From NCBI GenBank assembly GCA_031431195.1, contig JANPCU010000361.1, positions 1 to 64,000 of the forward strand: a DNA stretch of 64,000 nucleotides, written 5' to 3'. This DNA comes from TH-plancto1 sp031431195 (GTDB taxonomy: Bacteria; Planctomycetota; Planctomycetia; Planctomycetales; Planctomycetaceae). A program made the translations under genes and the position numbers. This document shows, one piece after another, positions 1 to 7,469 of this stretch. How positions within the stretch are numbered: the stretch's first letter is position 1; every line of letters begins with the position of its first letter. The notes beneath the pieces were generated by a model, which saw only the letters and a list, made by a program, of their open reading frames with translations, did not search any database and was not told the origin of the DNA.

Positions 1-135
1 ACCATCTATCGAGAGTCTCGCACAGGCTTGTAGAAACCGCTCGATTGCCAGCTGGGCCTCGGCCTGCGCGACCCGCTCCGCGCGGAGACTCGTCATCAAG
101 ACTTCAGCGGGGCCGGAGAGAGGAACGAGAGGCAT
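1..135 (-). CDS. N-terminal fragment of an unidentified protein (runs off the window)
   Basis: An open frame reads leftward from an ATG at 135 to the window edge without a stop (45 codons). It begins MPLVPLSGPAEVLMTSLRAE and is rich in Ala, Glu and Gln, which suggests an alpha-helical start. No family is recognisable from this fragment. A repeat element (about 163-307) separates it from the next gene on the same strand. The frame is short, so it is only a probable gene. Confidence 0.4.
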   Translation of the reverse strand, partial: MPLVPLSGPAEVLMTSLRAERVAQAEAQLAIERFLQACARLSIDG

Positions 136-162
136 CGTGAGAGGACTTCAGTCTAAAACAAG

Positions 163-308
163 GCGAGCCCCCGGCGTGAGCCGGGGTGTTTGGGCCAGAG
201 AACATCCGCTGTCACCGTAAACTGCGAACAGGCACTCTACAGTCAAAGAATTGTTTTCGAGGCGACGCGGTCGGGTTCTGACACCCCGGCTAACGCCGGG
301 GGCTCGCC
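163..308. repeat. MITE-like palindromic element, copy 1
   Basis: The ends are inverted: GCGAGCCCCCGGCGTGAGCC at the left (163) and its near-complement ending GGGGGCTCGC at about 307. Each end is also a local hairpin (CCCCGGC..GCCGGGG). A second element of nearly the same length (145 against 146 bp) and similar interior (for example GAGAACNTCCGCTG near the left end) lies at 5669-5814. Size and shared termini fit a small non-autonomous mobile element. No coding capacity is seen. Confidence 0.7.
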
Positions 309-314
309 AGTTGG

Positions 315-1553
315 TCACTGACGACGAATCGCCTCGAATACGGCTCGCAGCAAAATCCGACTCCCAATCGGCAGCGCCGCTTCATCCATGTCGAAATCGT
401 TCGAGTGCAGCGGTGGGCTCGGAGTCCGACCCGGGATCGCGGCTCCCAGTCGCAGCATGGCTCCCGGTGTCTGGGCCATGTACCCGCCGAAGTCCTCGGC
501 CCCCATGCTCGGCAACTCGACGATCTGACACCCCGCTTCGCCGACGACTCCGCGCGCGGCCTCATGCAGGCAGGTCATCGCCGCGTGATCGTTGATCACC
601 GCATCATCATCGGCGGGAATCGTCAGCGTGATCCGCGTCCCACTCGCAGCTGCGACTCCATCCAGGATCTCTCGCAACCGTCGCTGCATCGTCTGGCGAG
701 TCGCCGCATCGGTGGTCCGCAGCGTGCCCAAGATCTCGACGCGGTCGGGAATCACGTTGCAGGCCTGCCCCCCGGACAGCTTGCCTATGCTGAACACCGC
801 CGGGTATCGACAGTCCACCGAACGAGGGAGCCAGTTGTAGAGGGCCGTCACCAGTTGGGCCGCCGTGGCGATGGTGTCATCGGTCTGGTTCGGTCGAGCG
901 GAGTGACCACCGCGCCCTGCGATAGAGATATGCACCTCATCACAGTTGGCGGTCAACGCCCCATACCGAACACCGACTTGCCCGGCGAGACGCTCAGGGT
1001 CGACATGCAGAGCGAAAATCATCTGCGTGTTGTCGACCGCCCCTTGGGCCACCATCGCGCGGGCTCCCCAAGAGTTCTCTTCCGCAGGCTGGAAGATCAC
1101 TCGCAGGCGACACCCCATTTCCAGTTGAGCGAGATGAGCCGAGGTCGCTTTCGCCGCCAGGATCGCCCCCAGTGCCATCGTCGCATGGGCATCATGCCCG
1201 CACGCATGACAGCGCCCGGCCACCTGCGATTTGTAATCACAGGTCTTCGCATCGAGGATCGGCAACGCATCGATATCGGCCCGCAGTGCAATCCGGGGGC
1301 TCGTCGCGTCGCACTGGCCCCAGTCGAGATCGGCGATCACCCCCAGCCCGCCATCCGCTAGTCGAGCTGGGATACCAGCGGCCTCCAGCTGAGCGAGCAG
1401 GTACTTCGAGGTCTCAATCTCCTGGCAACTCAGCTCCGGGTGTTGATGCAGATGCCTGCGGGTCTCGATCAGCTGGGGCGTGAGTCGAGCCACCGACTGG
1501 TCGATCTCCTCATGAAACTTGGCAACTGCTGCTGGCGGAAATGTCAGTGTCAT
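315..1553 (-). CDS. M20D-family amidohydrolase / aminoacylase
   Basis: This 412-residue protein matches the M20D peptidase group (hippurate hydrolase, N-acyl-amino-acid or IAA-amino-acid amidohydrolases), which remove acyl groups from N-acyl amino acids using a di-metal centre. Visible motifs are RRHLHQHPELS (about 32-42), RADIDALP (91-98), the metal site HACGHDAH (116-123), FQPAEE with the catalytic Glu, and the dimerisation-domain signature GRGGHSARP. Length is normal for the family. It probably acts in the cytoplasm, since no signal peptide is seen. The exact acyl substrate cannot be read from sequence. The stop lies 7 bp from a palindromic element. Confidence 0.9.
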   Translation of the reverse strand: MTLTFPPAAVAKFHEEIDQSVARLTPQLIETRRHLHQHPELSCQEIETSKYLLAQLEAAGIPARLADGGLGVIADLDWGQCDATSPRIALRADIDALPILDAKTCDYKSQVAGRCHACGHDAHATMALGAILAAKATSAHLAQLEMGCRLRVIFQPAEENSWGARAMVAQGAVDNTQMIFALHVDPERLAGQVGVRYGALTANCDEVHISIAGRGGHSARPNQTDDTIATAAQLVTALYNWLPRSVDCRYPAVFSIGKLSGGQACNVIPDRVEILGTLRTTDAATRQTMQRRLREILDGVAAASGTRITLTIPADDDAVINDHAAMTCLHEAARGVVGEAGCQIVELPSMGAEDFGGYMAQTPGAMLRLGAAIPGRTPSPPLHSNDFDMDEAALPIGSRILLRAVFEAIRRQ

Positions 1554-1755
1554 GCTCGTCCCTTGACACCACCTGCAACAGACCCAGAGTTTACCGGTTT
1601 CCAGTAGAGTGGTATCGTGTCATACTGAAGGGTTGTCCGGAAGTTTGCCACTCCAGTCAGAGTGATCAGTATCGCTCCCCATCAGTCAATCCTCAAGGCA
1701 TGAACCGTCTGACTCCTGACATCAGTGAACCGCTTCTCAGACCCGATGGTGTGAC

Positions 1756-1989
1756 ATGGCAGACTTGCTCTCCAGAATTACGATTGACCCCACCATTTGT
1801 CACGGAAAGCCGTGTGTGAGAGGGCTGCGTTACCCGGTGGAAATGCTCCTGGAATTGTTGAGTTCGGGGATGACCATCGAAGAGGTTTTGGAGGACTACG
1901 AAGACTTGGAGCGTGAGGATCTCCTCGCGGTATTGAGGTTTGCCACTCGGCTGAGCCAGACCAAGCGGCTCCATATGGTGGAGCCATGA
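1756..1989 (+). CDS. DUF433 antitoxin-like protein
   Basis: The 77-residue product begins MADLLSRITIDPTICHGKPC and continues VRGLRYPVEMLLELLSSGMT, which is the classic DUF433 (COG2442) signature: a conserved HGKPC/RGxR segment followed by a small helix-turn-helix. DUF433 proteins are usually the upstream partner of a PIN-like DUF5615 protein, and that is the arrangement here: the next gene starts at 1986 with an ATGA overlap, implying translational coupling. The likely role is DNA-binding antitoxin and autoregulator, inferred from the family and context. Confidence 0.85.
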   Translation: MADLLSRITIDPTICHGKPCVRGLRYPVEMLLELLSSGMTIEEVLEDYEDLEREDLLAVLRFATRLSQTKRLHMVEP

Positions 1990-2339
1990 AATTCTTGGTT
2001 GACGCCCAACTCCCGCGTCGACTCGCCGTGTGGCTGAACAATGCGGGCCATCTCGCGGTTCACACACTTGAGCTTTCCGAAGGGAATCGAACATCTGACA
2101 TGCAAGTCGTCGATTACGCCGATCAGGAAAAGTCAGTGGTGATCAGCAAGGATGCCGATTTCGTGAATTCGCATCTCCTGCAGGGGCGACCGGACCAGTT
2201 CTTGCTGATCTCCGCAGGAAACATCAGCAATCGAGACTTGGAACGGTTGTTCATGCCGCTCCTCCCGGAAATCGTGAGCGCGTTTGAGAGCAGTCACTTC
2301 CTCGAACTCGGGATCGAGGGACTCGTGATTCGTGGTTAG
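1986..2339 (+). CDS. DUF5615 PIN-like toxin-like protein
   Basis: The 117-residue product begins MKFLVDAQLPRRLAVWLNNA and has the DUF5615 (COG4634) pattern: an N-terminal hydrophobic strand with the acidic residue of the PIN fold (LVDAQLP) and a second acidic motif VVISKDADFV at about residues 52-61. Family members are thought to be PIN-type nucleases paired with DUF433 antitoxins. It overlaps the DUF433 stop by 4 bp. RNase activity is inferred, not shown by sequence. Convergent with the SDR gene. Confidence 0.85.
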   Translation: MKFLVDAQLPRRLAVWLNNAGHLAVHTLELSEGNRTSDMQVVDYADQEKSVVISKDADFVNSHLLQGRPDQFLLISAGNISNRDLERLFMPLLPEIVSAFESSHFLELGIEGLVIRG

Positions 2340-2392
2340 ACCGAGGAGGGCAACGGTCACGAGTTCCTCTTCTGTGTCACTCAACATCCGCC

Positions 2393-3124
2393 CTACACAT
2401 ATTCCTGGGTCGTCGGCTTGATGAGCAGTTCCGCCACATGAGCCCGAGGCGGCAGCGCGGCCACGGCCACCAGCACCAAGGCGATGTCCTCCGGCTGAAG
2501 AATCTTCGCCCGATGTTCCTTGCTGACCGGGACCGGACGGGCATCCAGGATCGGCGTCTCCACTTCCCCGGGATAGACATTGGTCACCCGAATTCCGTTA
2601 TTCCGCTCTTCCACCCCGACGGTGGTTCCGAGAGCTGTCATCGCAAACTTGGATGCGCTGTACGCCACCCCGCCCAGAATGCTGGCTCGCAGCCCCGCGA
2701 TCGACGAGACGTTGATGATCAACCCATCCTTCCGCTCTCGCATCTGCGGCAGCACAAAGTGCATCGCGTTGAACGCCCCTGTCGCGTTGACCAGCATCAG
2801 CTTGTCCCAGTCCGCCGGGTCGAGCACGTTCATCGCCCGCTTCGGAATGTTGATCCCGGCACAGTGAATCAGGATGTCAATCCGCCCCAACTCTTTCGTG
2901 GCCCACTCGATCAACTCGCGCGCCTCGTCCCGATTGGCGACATCGGCCGCATGACAGAGAATCGTGTTCTTCCCCGTGAACTTGGCAGCTGCCTCGCCGA
3001 GCTTCTCGATCCGTCGACCCGAGATGGCGACTTGCGCCCCGGCTTCGGCAAAGGCGATGGCACACCCCGCTCCAATGCCGGTGCCGCCGCCGATGATAAG
3101 AACTGTCTTGCCTTGCAGGATCAT
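2393..3124 (-). CDS. Short-chain dehydrogenase/reductase (classical SDR)
   Basis: The 243-residue protein has the SDR nucleotide-binding motif GGGTGIGAG near residue 12, a downstream HCAGINIP segment equivalent to NNAG, the catalytic Ser in NVSSIAGL and the YxxxK pair YSASK. It should be a cytosolic NAD(P)-dependent oxidoreductase of a hydroxyl or keto substrate. The cofactor motif is followed by SGRR, which leans toward NADP, but this is weak. Length is standard. The substrate is unknown and neighbours do not define a pathway. Confidence 0.9.
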   Translation of the reverse strand: MILQGKTVLIIGGGTGIGAGCAIAFAEAGAQVAISGRRIEKLGEAAAKFTGKNTILCHAADVANRDEARELIEWATKELGRIDILIHCAGINIPKRAMNVLDPADWDKLMLVNATGAFNAMHFVLPQMRERKDGLIINVSSIAGLRASILGGVAYSASKFAMTALGTTVGVEERNNGIRVTNVYPGEVETPILDARPVPVSKEHRAKILQPEDIALVLVAVAALPPRAHVAELLIKPTTQEYV

Positions 3125-3154
3125 GGAATGCCTTGAGGGAAGGATGAAGGGGAC

Positions 3155-3216
3155 GTGGGAACGGCTTCCAGCCTGTCATGCGGTGAGAATTCTGACAGGC
3201 TGAAAGCCGATCCCAC
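3155..3216. repeat. Post-stop palindromic repeat (GTGGGATAGGC family), copy A
   Basis: The arms are 3155-3179 and 3194-3216, reading GTGGGAACGGCTTCCAGCCT and the diverged complement ending GCCGATCCCAC. The right arm touches the TAG stop of the 73-aa gene (3216-3218). Perfect or near copies lie at 7371-7445 and 23109-23166, and a single arm at 29129-29151. It can form a strong hairpin and may act as a terminator or mRNA 3' end, but no T-tract follows. Confidence 0.8.
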
Positions 3217-3437
3217 TACCAACGGAGCGGAACCAGCCAGCCCCCGGCCAGCAAGACCCCCAACCCGATCAGAACCAGACCGAATGCCGCCAGAATGACC
3301 CGTGACTTGGCAACCCCGAAGGCGTCGACCAGTGTCCGCCCCTTGGGGGTCTCCACGAGCAGCCAGTCTCGGTTCCAGAGCAGGGTGCCGCCAATCAGTG
3401 CGGTGCCGATTCCGAAGATCAGTGATTCTCTAGGCAT
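3216..3437 (-). CDS. Small two-helix membrane protein
   Basis: The 73-residue product has two hydrophobic stretches, about residues 6-20 (IFGIGTALIGGTLLW) and 48-68 (VILAAFGLVLIGLGVLLAGG), joined by a short polar segment containing a PKGRTLVDAFG loop. It is probably an inner-membrane protein. No family is recognised. It is flanked by a palindromic repeat at its stop codon. Composition and the clear TM pattern support it as a real gene rather than chance. Confidence 0.6.
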   Translation of the reverse strand: MPRESLIFGIGTALIGGTLLWNRDWLLVETPKGRTLVDAFGVAKSRVILAAFGLVLIGLGVLLAGGWLVPLRW

Positions 3438-3625
3438 GCAGGCATTCTATCGGGTCGAGAAGCGGTCAGCTATCTGTGGTCAGCCAGTAGGCGACGTATT
3501 CACCATTCGGTGGAACCCTGCTTCGTCCGCACCCACCGCGAACTCACTCGCAATCCCTTCGAGTCCCTCCGCACAGTCCGCACTCAATCGCCCCATTGAT
3601 CCAATTCCCTACCGAGGGGCGGTAA

Positions 3626-4315
3626 TCAGGTACGACATCCACTCGGACTCGGAGCCGAGAGTCGTTGTTCGATGACTGTCCCGCAGCGCCGCAGGGCGAA
3701 CAGCTGTGGCCCGGGATTCAGCGGCGGAGTCATCTCTCTCAACAACTCGGCTGTGCCGTCATTCGTTTGCCGAATGAACCACTCGCGCACAGCTGTGGCT
3801 TCCTCGCGACCACCGGGATGTCCGGGATAGACCACGACCGTCAGTACACCACCGGGAGCGAGGCCATCAATGGCAGCGCCTAGCGCGATCAGTGTCGTCG
3901 CCGTCGTCGTGATGCAACTCTGATCGGATCCGGGAAGATACCCTAGGTTGAACATGATCGCAGCGATCTGACCACGAGATGCTGTGGGGAGGTGACTTCC
4001 CATGTCGGTATGACTGGCTTCGACGCAGATCACCCGAGGTCGATGTGCATCGGCTGGCCCTTGAGGTGCAACAGGCGAGGCACCGTTCGCGGACCTCAAT
4101 CTCAAGTCGACAGAGATCGACCGCTCACGCAACCGAGACGCCGTTCGCTGCAAAGCCGCCGCCTGGATATCAAAGGCCCAGACCGTTCCCGTCGGTCCCA
4201 CCAGATTCGCCAGAAACGCGGTGTCGTGCCCGTTCCCCGCAGTCGCGTCGATGGCGAGGTTGCCGCGCACCAGCGCGGTGAGCAGTTCGTGTGCTTGCTG
4301 AGTGACGGGAGTCAT
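3626..4315 (-). CDS. Class I SAM-dependent methyltransferase (YtqB / rRNA-methylase-like)
   Basis: The protein (229 aa from the ATG at 4315) starts MTPVTQQAHELLTALVRGNL and has the SAM-binding motif AIDATAGNGHDTAFLA, then VWAFDIQ and a late MFNLGYLPGSD segment characteristic of the YtqB/MraW-like putative rRNA methylase family. The ATG overlaps the upstream FAD-oxidoreductase stop as ATGA, so this start is preferred to the GTG nine bases upstream. The substrate (RNA or small molecule) is not established for the family member here. Expected cytosolic. Confidence 0.85.
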   Translation of the reverse strand: MTPVTQQAHELLTALVRGNLAIDATAGNGHDTAFLANLVGPTGTVWAFDIQAAALQRTASRLRERSISVDLRLRSANGASPVAPQGPADAHRPRVICVEASHTDMGSHLPTASRGQIAAIMFNLGYLPGSDQSCITTTATTLIALGAAIDGLAPGGVLTVVVYPGHPGGREEATAVREWFIRQTNDGTAELLREMTPPLNPGPQLFALRRCGTVIEQRLSAPSPSGCRT

Positions 4316-5592
4316 GAGGGACACGCGGGCCAGGGGACGCGAATTTGAAGATCGACCTCTCGGTCCAGAGGCATGTGCTGCACGAGATGCAAAGCGAACT
4401 GTCTTGCCAAAAACGGAGCCTGCAACGAACCCTTCGAGCCCAGTCCATTGAAGTACCCCAGCTGCGGGGATCGCGGGTGCAGGCCAATCACGGGGGTCAC
4501 ATGCTTGAGGATCGGTCGCACGGCGGCCTGATGTTCCACGATCGTGTAGGGCAGATACAGCAGCTTTTCCAAGGACGCGATGAGCGAGCTGCGGCCTGCT
4601 GCCGTCGGCCCGGCGTCGAGCTGGTCCCAGTCATACGTGGCCCCGACGCGATACCACCGTGGTTGGCCCTCGGGATGAGAGCGCCCCGGCGCAATCCATA
4701 CGCCCCCGTGAATGATCCGCTCCTCGTTCCAGTCCGGGATTTCCACAATTAGCATCTCGCCCCGCGCGGGTTTGAACTCGACTTTCGAGAACCATGGATT
4801 GGAGCGAGCCGCGACTCCCTCGCAGAAGATGAGCGTTCTCGCTCGCAGGTTCCAGCGTGGCAGTTCGACACAATTCAGAGAGCGAAGCCCGTGCGGTAAG
4901 CACACTGCTGCTCTGCCCAGTGACTCAGAATTCTGCCCCCTCTCCCCCACGATCGGGGTGGCTTTGCGTGTGGACTTGGCTGCGGGGGAGAGGGGACCGG
5001 AATGGTTTCCCCGTGCATCCCGGCAATCCGGCTCGGCGGGAGCCTCGCCCTCCCCGACCGCGCCCTCCCGCACGAGTCGTACATCATCCGGCAACGACAA
5101 CTCCCCCGTCACATACCGCCCCTCGCGAACCCAGACCTGCCGAGACCGCGACAGAAATTCCGACACGTCTAGCTGCCCGCCTTGGAGTAATTCACAACTG
5201 CCCAGTGGTGCCGAGACTCCTGCGGGGATTTCCGTGACCTCTCGAAAGAGTCCAGCATAGGCAGAGTCTTGCATTCGCTTCTCAAAATACTCCCGCTCCG
5301 TTTCAGTACTGAACACCTTGACCATCGAGGTATTCCGCAACAACGAACACCCCAGTTCGCTTTCAATGCGGCGATAGAACTCCCAGGCCGCCGCCCGCAA
5401 TTCCTCGAACCGCCAAGCCTTGACTAGCCGCTGCCCCGTCACCGGAGTGATCAACCCAGCTGCGATGCGTGAGGAAGTCACAGCGGCCTCGCGGTCGACC
5501 ACGTGGACACTCGCCCCAAACGCCAGCAGTTCCCAGGCCAGGCACGTCCCGGCGAGTCCTTGCCCCACGATGATGTAGTCGACTTCGTTCAT
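4312..5592 (-). CDS. FAD-dependent oxidoreductase (DAO family) with a repeat-encoded insertion
   Basis: The product (426 aa) begins MNEVDYIIVGQGLAGTCLAW, an FAD-binding Rossmann start (GxGxxG), followed by VHVVDRE and IAAGLITPVTG, all typical of DAO-fold oxidoreductases related to D-amino-acid oxidases and MnmC-C. This internal ATG at 5592 is chosen over the upstream in-frame start because the Rossmann motif must lie at the N-terminus and the preceding region is a repeat. Between about residues 174 and 235 (plus-strand 4885-5070) there is an insert, GEGEAPAEP onward, encoded by a GC-rich palindrome; the family fold resumes at VELPRWNLRARTLIFCEG. The gene is translationally coupled to the methyltransferase by a 4-bp overlap. 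Confidence 0.85.
   Translation of the reverse strand: MNEVDYIIVGQGLAGTCLAWELLAFGASVHVVDREAAVTSSRIAAGLITPVTGQRLVKAWRFEELRAAAWEFYRRIESELGCSLLRNTSMVKVFSTETEREYFEKRMQDSAYAGLFREVTEIPAGVSAPLGSCELLQGGQLDVSEFLSRSRQVWVREGRYVTGELSLPDDVRLVREGAVGEGEAPAEPDCRDARGNHSGPLSPAAKSTRKATPIVGERGQNSESLGRAAVCLPHGLRSLNCVELPRWNLRARTLIFCEGVAARSNPWFSKVEFKPARGEMLIVEIPDWNEERIIHGGVWIAPGRSHPEGQPRWYRVGATYDWDQLDAGPTAAGRSSLIASLEKLLYLPYTIVEHQAAVRPILKHVTPVIGLHPRSPQLGYFNGLGSKGSLQAPFLARQFALHLVQHMPLDREVDLQIRVPWPACPS
4885..5070. repeat. Palindromic repeat inserted in frame within the FAD oxidoreductase gene
   Basis: The central hairpin has 12-bp arms, CCCCTCTCCCCC (4937-4948) and GGGGGAGAGGGG (4984-4995). The left flank contains a TCTGCCCC segment and the right flank encodes GEGEAPAEP on the minus strand. 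A related intergenic element with the same CCCTCTCCCCAC/GTGGGGAGAGGG arms and CAGAGTTTCTGCCCC edge lies at 6450-6630. The copy here keeps the reading frame open. Outer boundaries are approximate. Confidence 0.7.
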
Positions 5593-5668
5593 GCCGGGAT
5601 GGTAACGTGCCGTAGCGACGGACGTGACACTGATTGACGGTTCCGTGATCACATTCGCGAGGTGCAGA

Positions 5669-5814
5669 GCGAGCCCCCGGCGTGAGCCGGGGTGTTCGGT
5701 CGCGAGAACTTCCGCTGGCCCAGTGGACTGTCGCGACCTGATCAACCGGAATCAAGTCGATTCTCGGGGCGGGGCTGTCGGGCTCGAACACCCCGGCTCA
5801 CACCGGGGGCTCGC
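5669..5814. repeat. MITE-like palindromic element, copy 2
   Basis: The left end, GCGAGCCCCCGGCGTGAGCC at 5669, is identical to copy 1 at 163, and the right end GGGGGCTCGC ends at 5814, giving 146 bp. The interior aligns loosely with copy 1 (CGAGAACTTCCGCTGG near the left; TCTCGGGGCGGGGC near the right). It occupies the gap between the divergent FAD oxidoreductase and TfoX-N genes, so it may carry part of their promoter region. Confidence 0.7.
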
Positions 5815-5888
5815 CGGAGTGTCTCACTCCACGCCGCGCGACGTATCACGATCAGTGACTTCGCGGCACCATTCTCAAGGATCGTTCG

Positions 5889-6260
5889 ATGGCCTATAGC
5901 ACTCACTTGGCAGAACGCATCCGCGCGGTCTTAAAGCGTCAGCCGGGTATCACGGAGAAGAAGATGTTCGGCAGCGTCTGCTTCCTGCTCCACGGGAACA
6001 TGCTGGTTGCCATCTGGGTGGACGGCCTGGTCGCGCGGCTCGGCCCGGAGGTGGGAGTCGCCGCCTTGGCTCAGCCGCATGTCCGCCCGATGGACCTCAC
6101 CGGTCGGCCCATGAAAGGCTGGGTGATCATCTCCCCCGCAGGAATCGCAGCTGACTCCGACCTCCAGAGCTGGATCCAGCTGGCCATGGAGTTTGTCAAG
6201 GGGTTGGATCGGAAGGGAACACGTTCCACAATCCATCGCACTCGGAAAGCCGAACCTTGA
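5889..6260 (+). CDS. TfoX N-terminal domain protein
   Basis: The 123-residue protein matches the TfoX_N domain: an N-terminal helix (LAERIRAVLKRQPGI), the signature TEKKMFGSVCFLLHGNMLVA at about 22-41, then RLGPE and a C-terminal part with GRPMKGWVII. TfoX_N is the domain of competence regulators such as Sxy/TfoX, but stand-alone copies are widespread and of unknown function, so a competence role is not implied. The C-terminal tail is basic (KGTRSTIHRTRK). Divergent from the FAD oxidoreductase. Confidence 0.85.
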   Translation: MAYSTHLAERIRAVLKRQPGITEKKMFGSVCFLLHGNMLVAIWVDGLVARLGPEVGVAALAQPHVRPMDLTGRPMKGWVIISPAGIAADSDLQSWIQLAMEFVKGLDRKGTRSTIHRTRKAEP

Positions 6261-6794
6261 GGTTGGAATTGAACAGTCGAGCGGCGCGTGGAGCTACCCG
6301 CCATACATCCGAACTTCGGATGCTTGGCGGATATCTTCCACGGGAGGCCGCTGGCTGCACCGATTCGAAGAGTTGGCCTGGGGAAGGTCTCTCTGTCGCT
6401 GAGCGACATGATTTATGATCGCAAGTGTGTGCCTCTCTAAAGTCGGTCGAGCAGAGTTTCTGCCCCCCTCTCCCCACGGGCGACTCGGCTTTCGGCGAGG
6501 ACTCGACTGTGGGGAGAGGGCCGAGGTGCGGGGGCAGTACGGTCGGTGTGGCCCCCTCACCCCCACAAAAGTCCACTCCGAAAGACGGGGCGAGCGCGGA
6601 GGAGAGGGGGCCAGAATCTGGCCGCCACCTTCTTTTCTGATGCATCCATGATCTGATCGCGGAACTTCCTGTCCGCCGATGTACTTTGTTGACTTGGCGG
6701 GTCTATAATAAGGTGTTGATGCCTCGCGCGGGTTGTTTGACACCCTCCTCACCCGCCACTTTCGGCTCCTGGCCGCTCTTCCCGGAACCCCATC
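6261..6794. repeat. Intergenic region with palindromic repeats
   Basis: There is no credible gene in 534 bp. From about 6450 to 6630 it holds a GC-rich composite palindrome: arms CCCTCTCCCCAC (6466-6477) and GTGGGGAGAGGG (6509-6520), then a second CCCCTCACCCCCAC / GGAGAGGGGGCC pair. This is the intergenic relative of the insertion found inside the FAD oxidoreductase gene. A TATAAT at 6704-6709 precedes the lipoprotein gene, but no well-spaced -35 box is evident. Confidence 0.65.
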
Positions 6795-7370
6795 GTGAAA
6801 TTCCGCCCTGTTCTTGCTGCCGGAACTCTGGTTCTACTCAGCTGTTGCAGTCTCTGGCTGGCGGGCTGCAAACCCGCTGAGGGGATTCATCAAGTCCGCG
6901 TGCCGGCGGAGGTCTCTGAGCGCCGCGGCACGAAGCCGACACTGCCAGCGGCGACGGACGAGGCCTCAGAATTGGGCGGTCTCAAATACAAGACTCCCGC
7001 GGGCTGGGCGGTGAAAGCGACCGGGCCGATGCGGTTGGCGTCACTCGAAGTGGTGGACGGCGAGCAGAAGTGCGATGTCAGCATCTCCAAACTCCCTCCC
7101 GGTCAGCCGGTCCTCGAAAACGTCAATCGCTGGCGTGGGCAGCTCAAGCTCGGCCCGACCACCCCGAGCGAGCTGCAGCTCAAACCGATCCAGTGCGGAG
7201 GCCATGACGGCCAGCTGGCCCAACTGGTCGGCAAAACCGACTCGATACTGGCAGTCATTGTCCCGCAACCGGATGCCACTTGGTTCGTGAAGTTGCAGGG
7301 GCCGAATGCCCTGGCACTGCGCGAGCTGGAAAAGTTCGTCGCGTTTACCGAGTCAATTGAACTGCCGTAA
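6795..7370 (+). CDS. Predicted lipoprotein upstream of the cytochrome c assembly gene
   Basis: The 191-residue product has a signal sequence (MKFRPVLAAGTLVLLSCCSL) and a lipobox LAGC at residues 22-25, so it should be a lipid-anchored envelope protein. The rest (TPAGWAVKATGPMRLASLEV, then LPPGQPVLENVNRWRGQLKL) resembles planctomycete proteins of unknown function that often precede ResB-CcsA genes. The downstream ResB-CcsA gene starts 99 bp after the stop, the gap being filled by a palindromic repeat. A role in cytochrome c maturation is inferred only from position. Confidence 0.7.
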   Translation: MKFRPVLAAGTLVLLSCCSLWLAGCKPAEGIHQVRVPAEVSERRGTKPTLPAATDEASELGGLKYKTPAGWAVKATGPMRLASLEVVDGEQKCDVSISKLPPGQPVLENVNRWRGQLKLGPTTPSELQLKPIQCGGHDGQLAQLVGKTDSILAVIVPQPDATWFVKLQGPNALALRELEKFVAFTESIELP

Positions 7371-7445
7371 GTGGGATAGGCTTCCAGCCTGTCATATCCA
7401 CCACGAAACAGTCGCAGAAGACGACAGGCTGGAAGCCTATCCCAC
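7371..7445. repeat. Post-stop palindromic repeat, copy B (perfect arms)
   Basis: Two 23-bp arms are perfect complements: 7371-7393 (GTGGGATAGGCTTCCAGCCT plus GTC) and 7423-7445, with a 29-bp loop. The first base follows the TAA stop of the lipoprotein gene directly. It lies between two probably co-transcribed genes, so if it terminates transcription it would uncouple them; a stable 3' stem-loop is another possibility. Confidence 0.85.
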
Positions 7446-7469
7446 TCCCCATCTCCCGGAACTCCCGGT

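Noticed and set aside
405..1361. 318-codon open frame antisense to the M20 amidohydrolase
   Set aside because: Composition is Arg/His-rich and without motifs; the opposite strand encodes a clear enzyme.
6689..6709. TTGACT and TATAAT as a sigma-70 promoter for the lipoprotein gene
   Set aside because: The spacer is only 9 bp, too short for a standard promoter; TATAAT alone is weak evidence.
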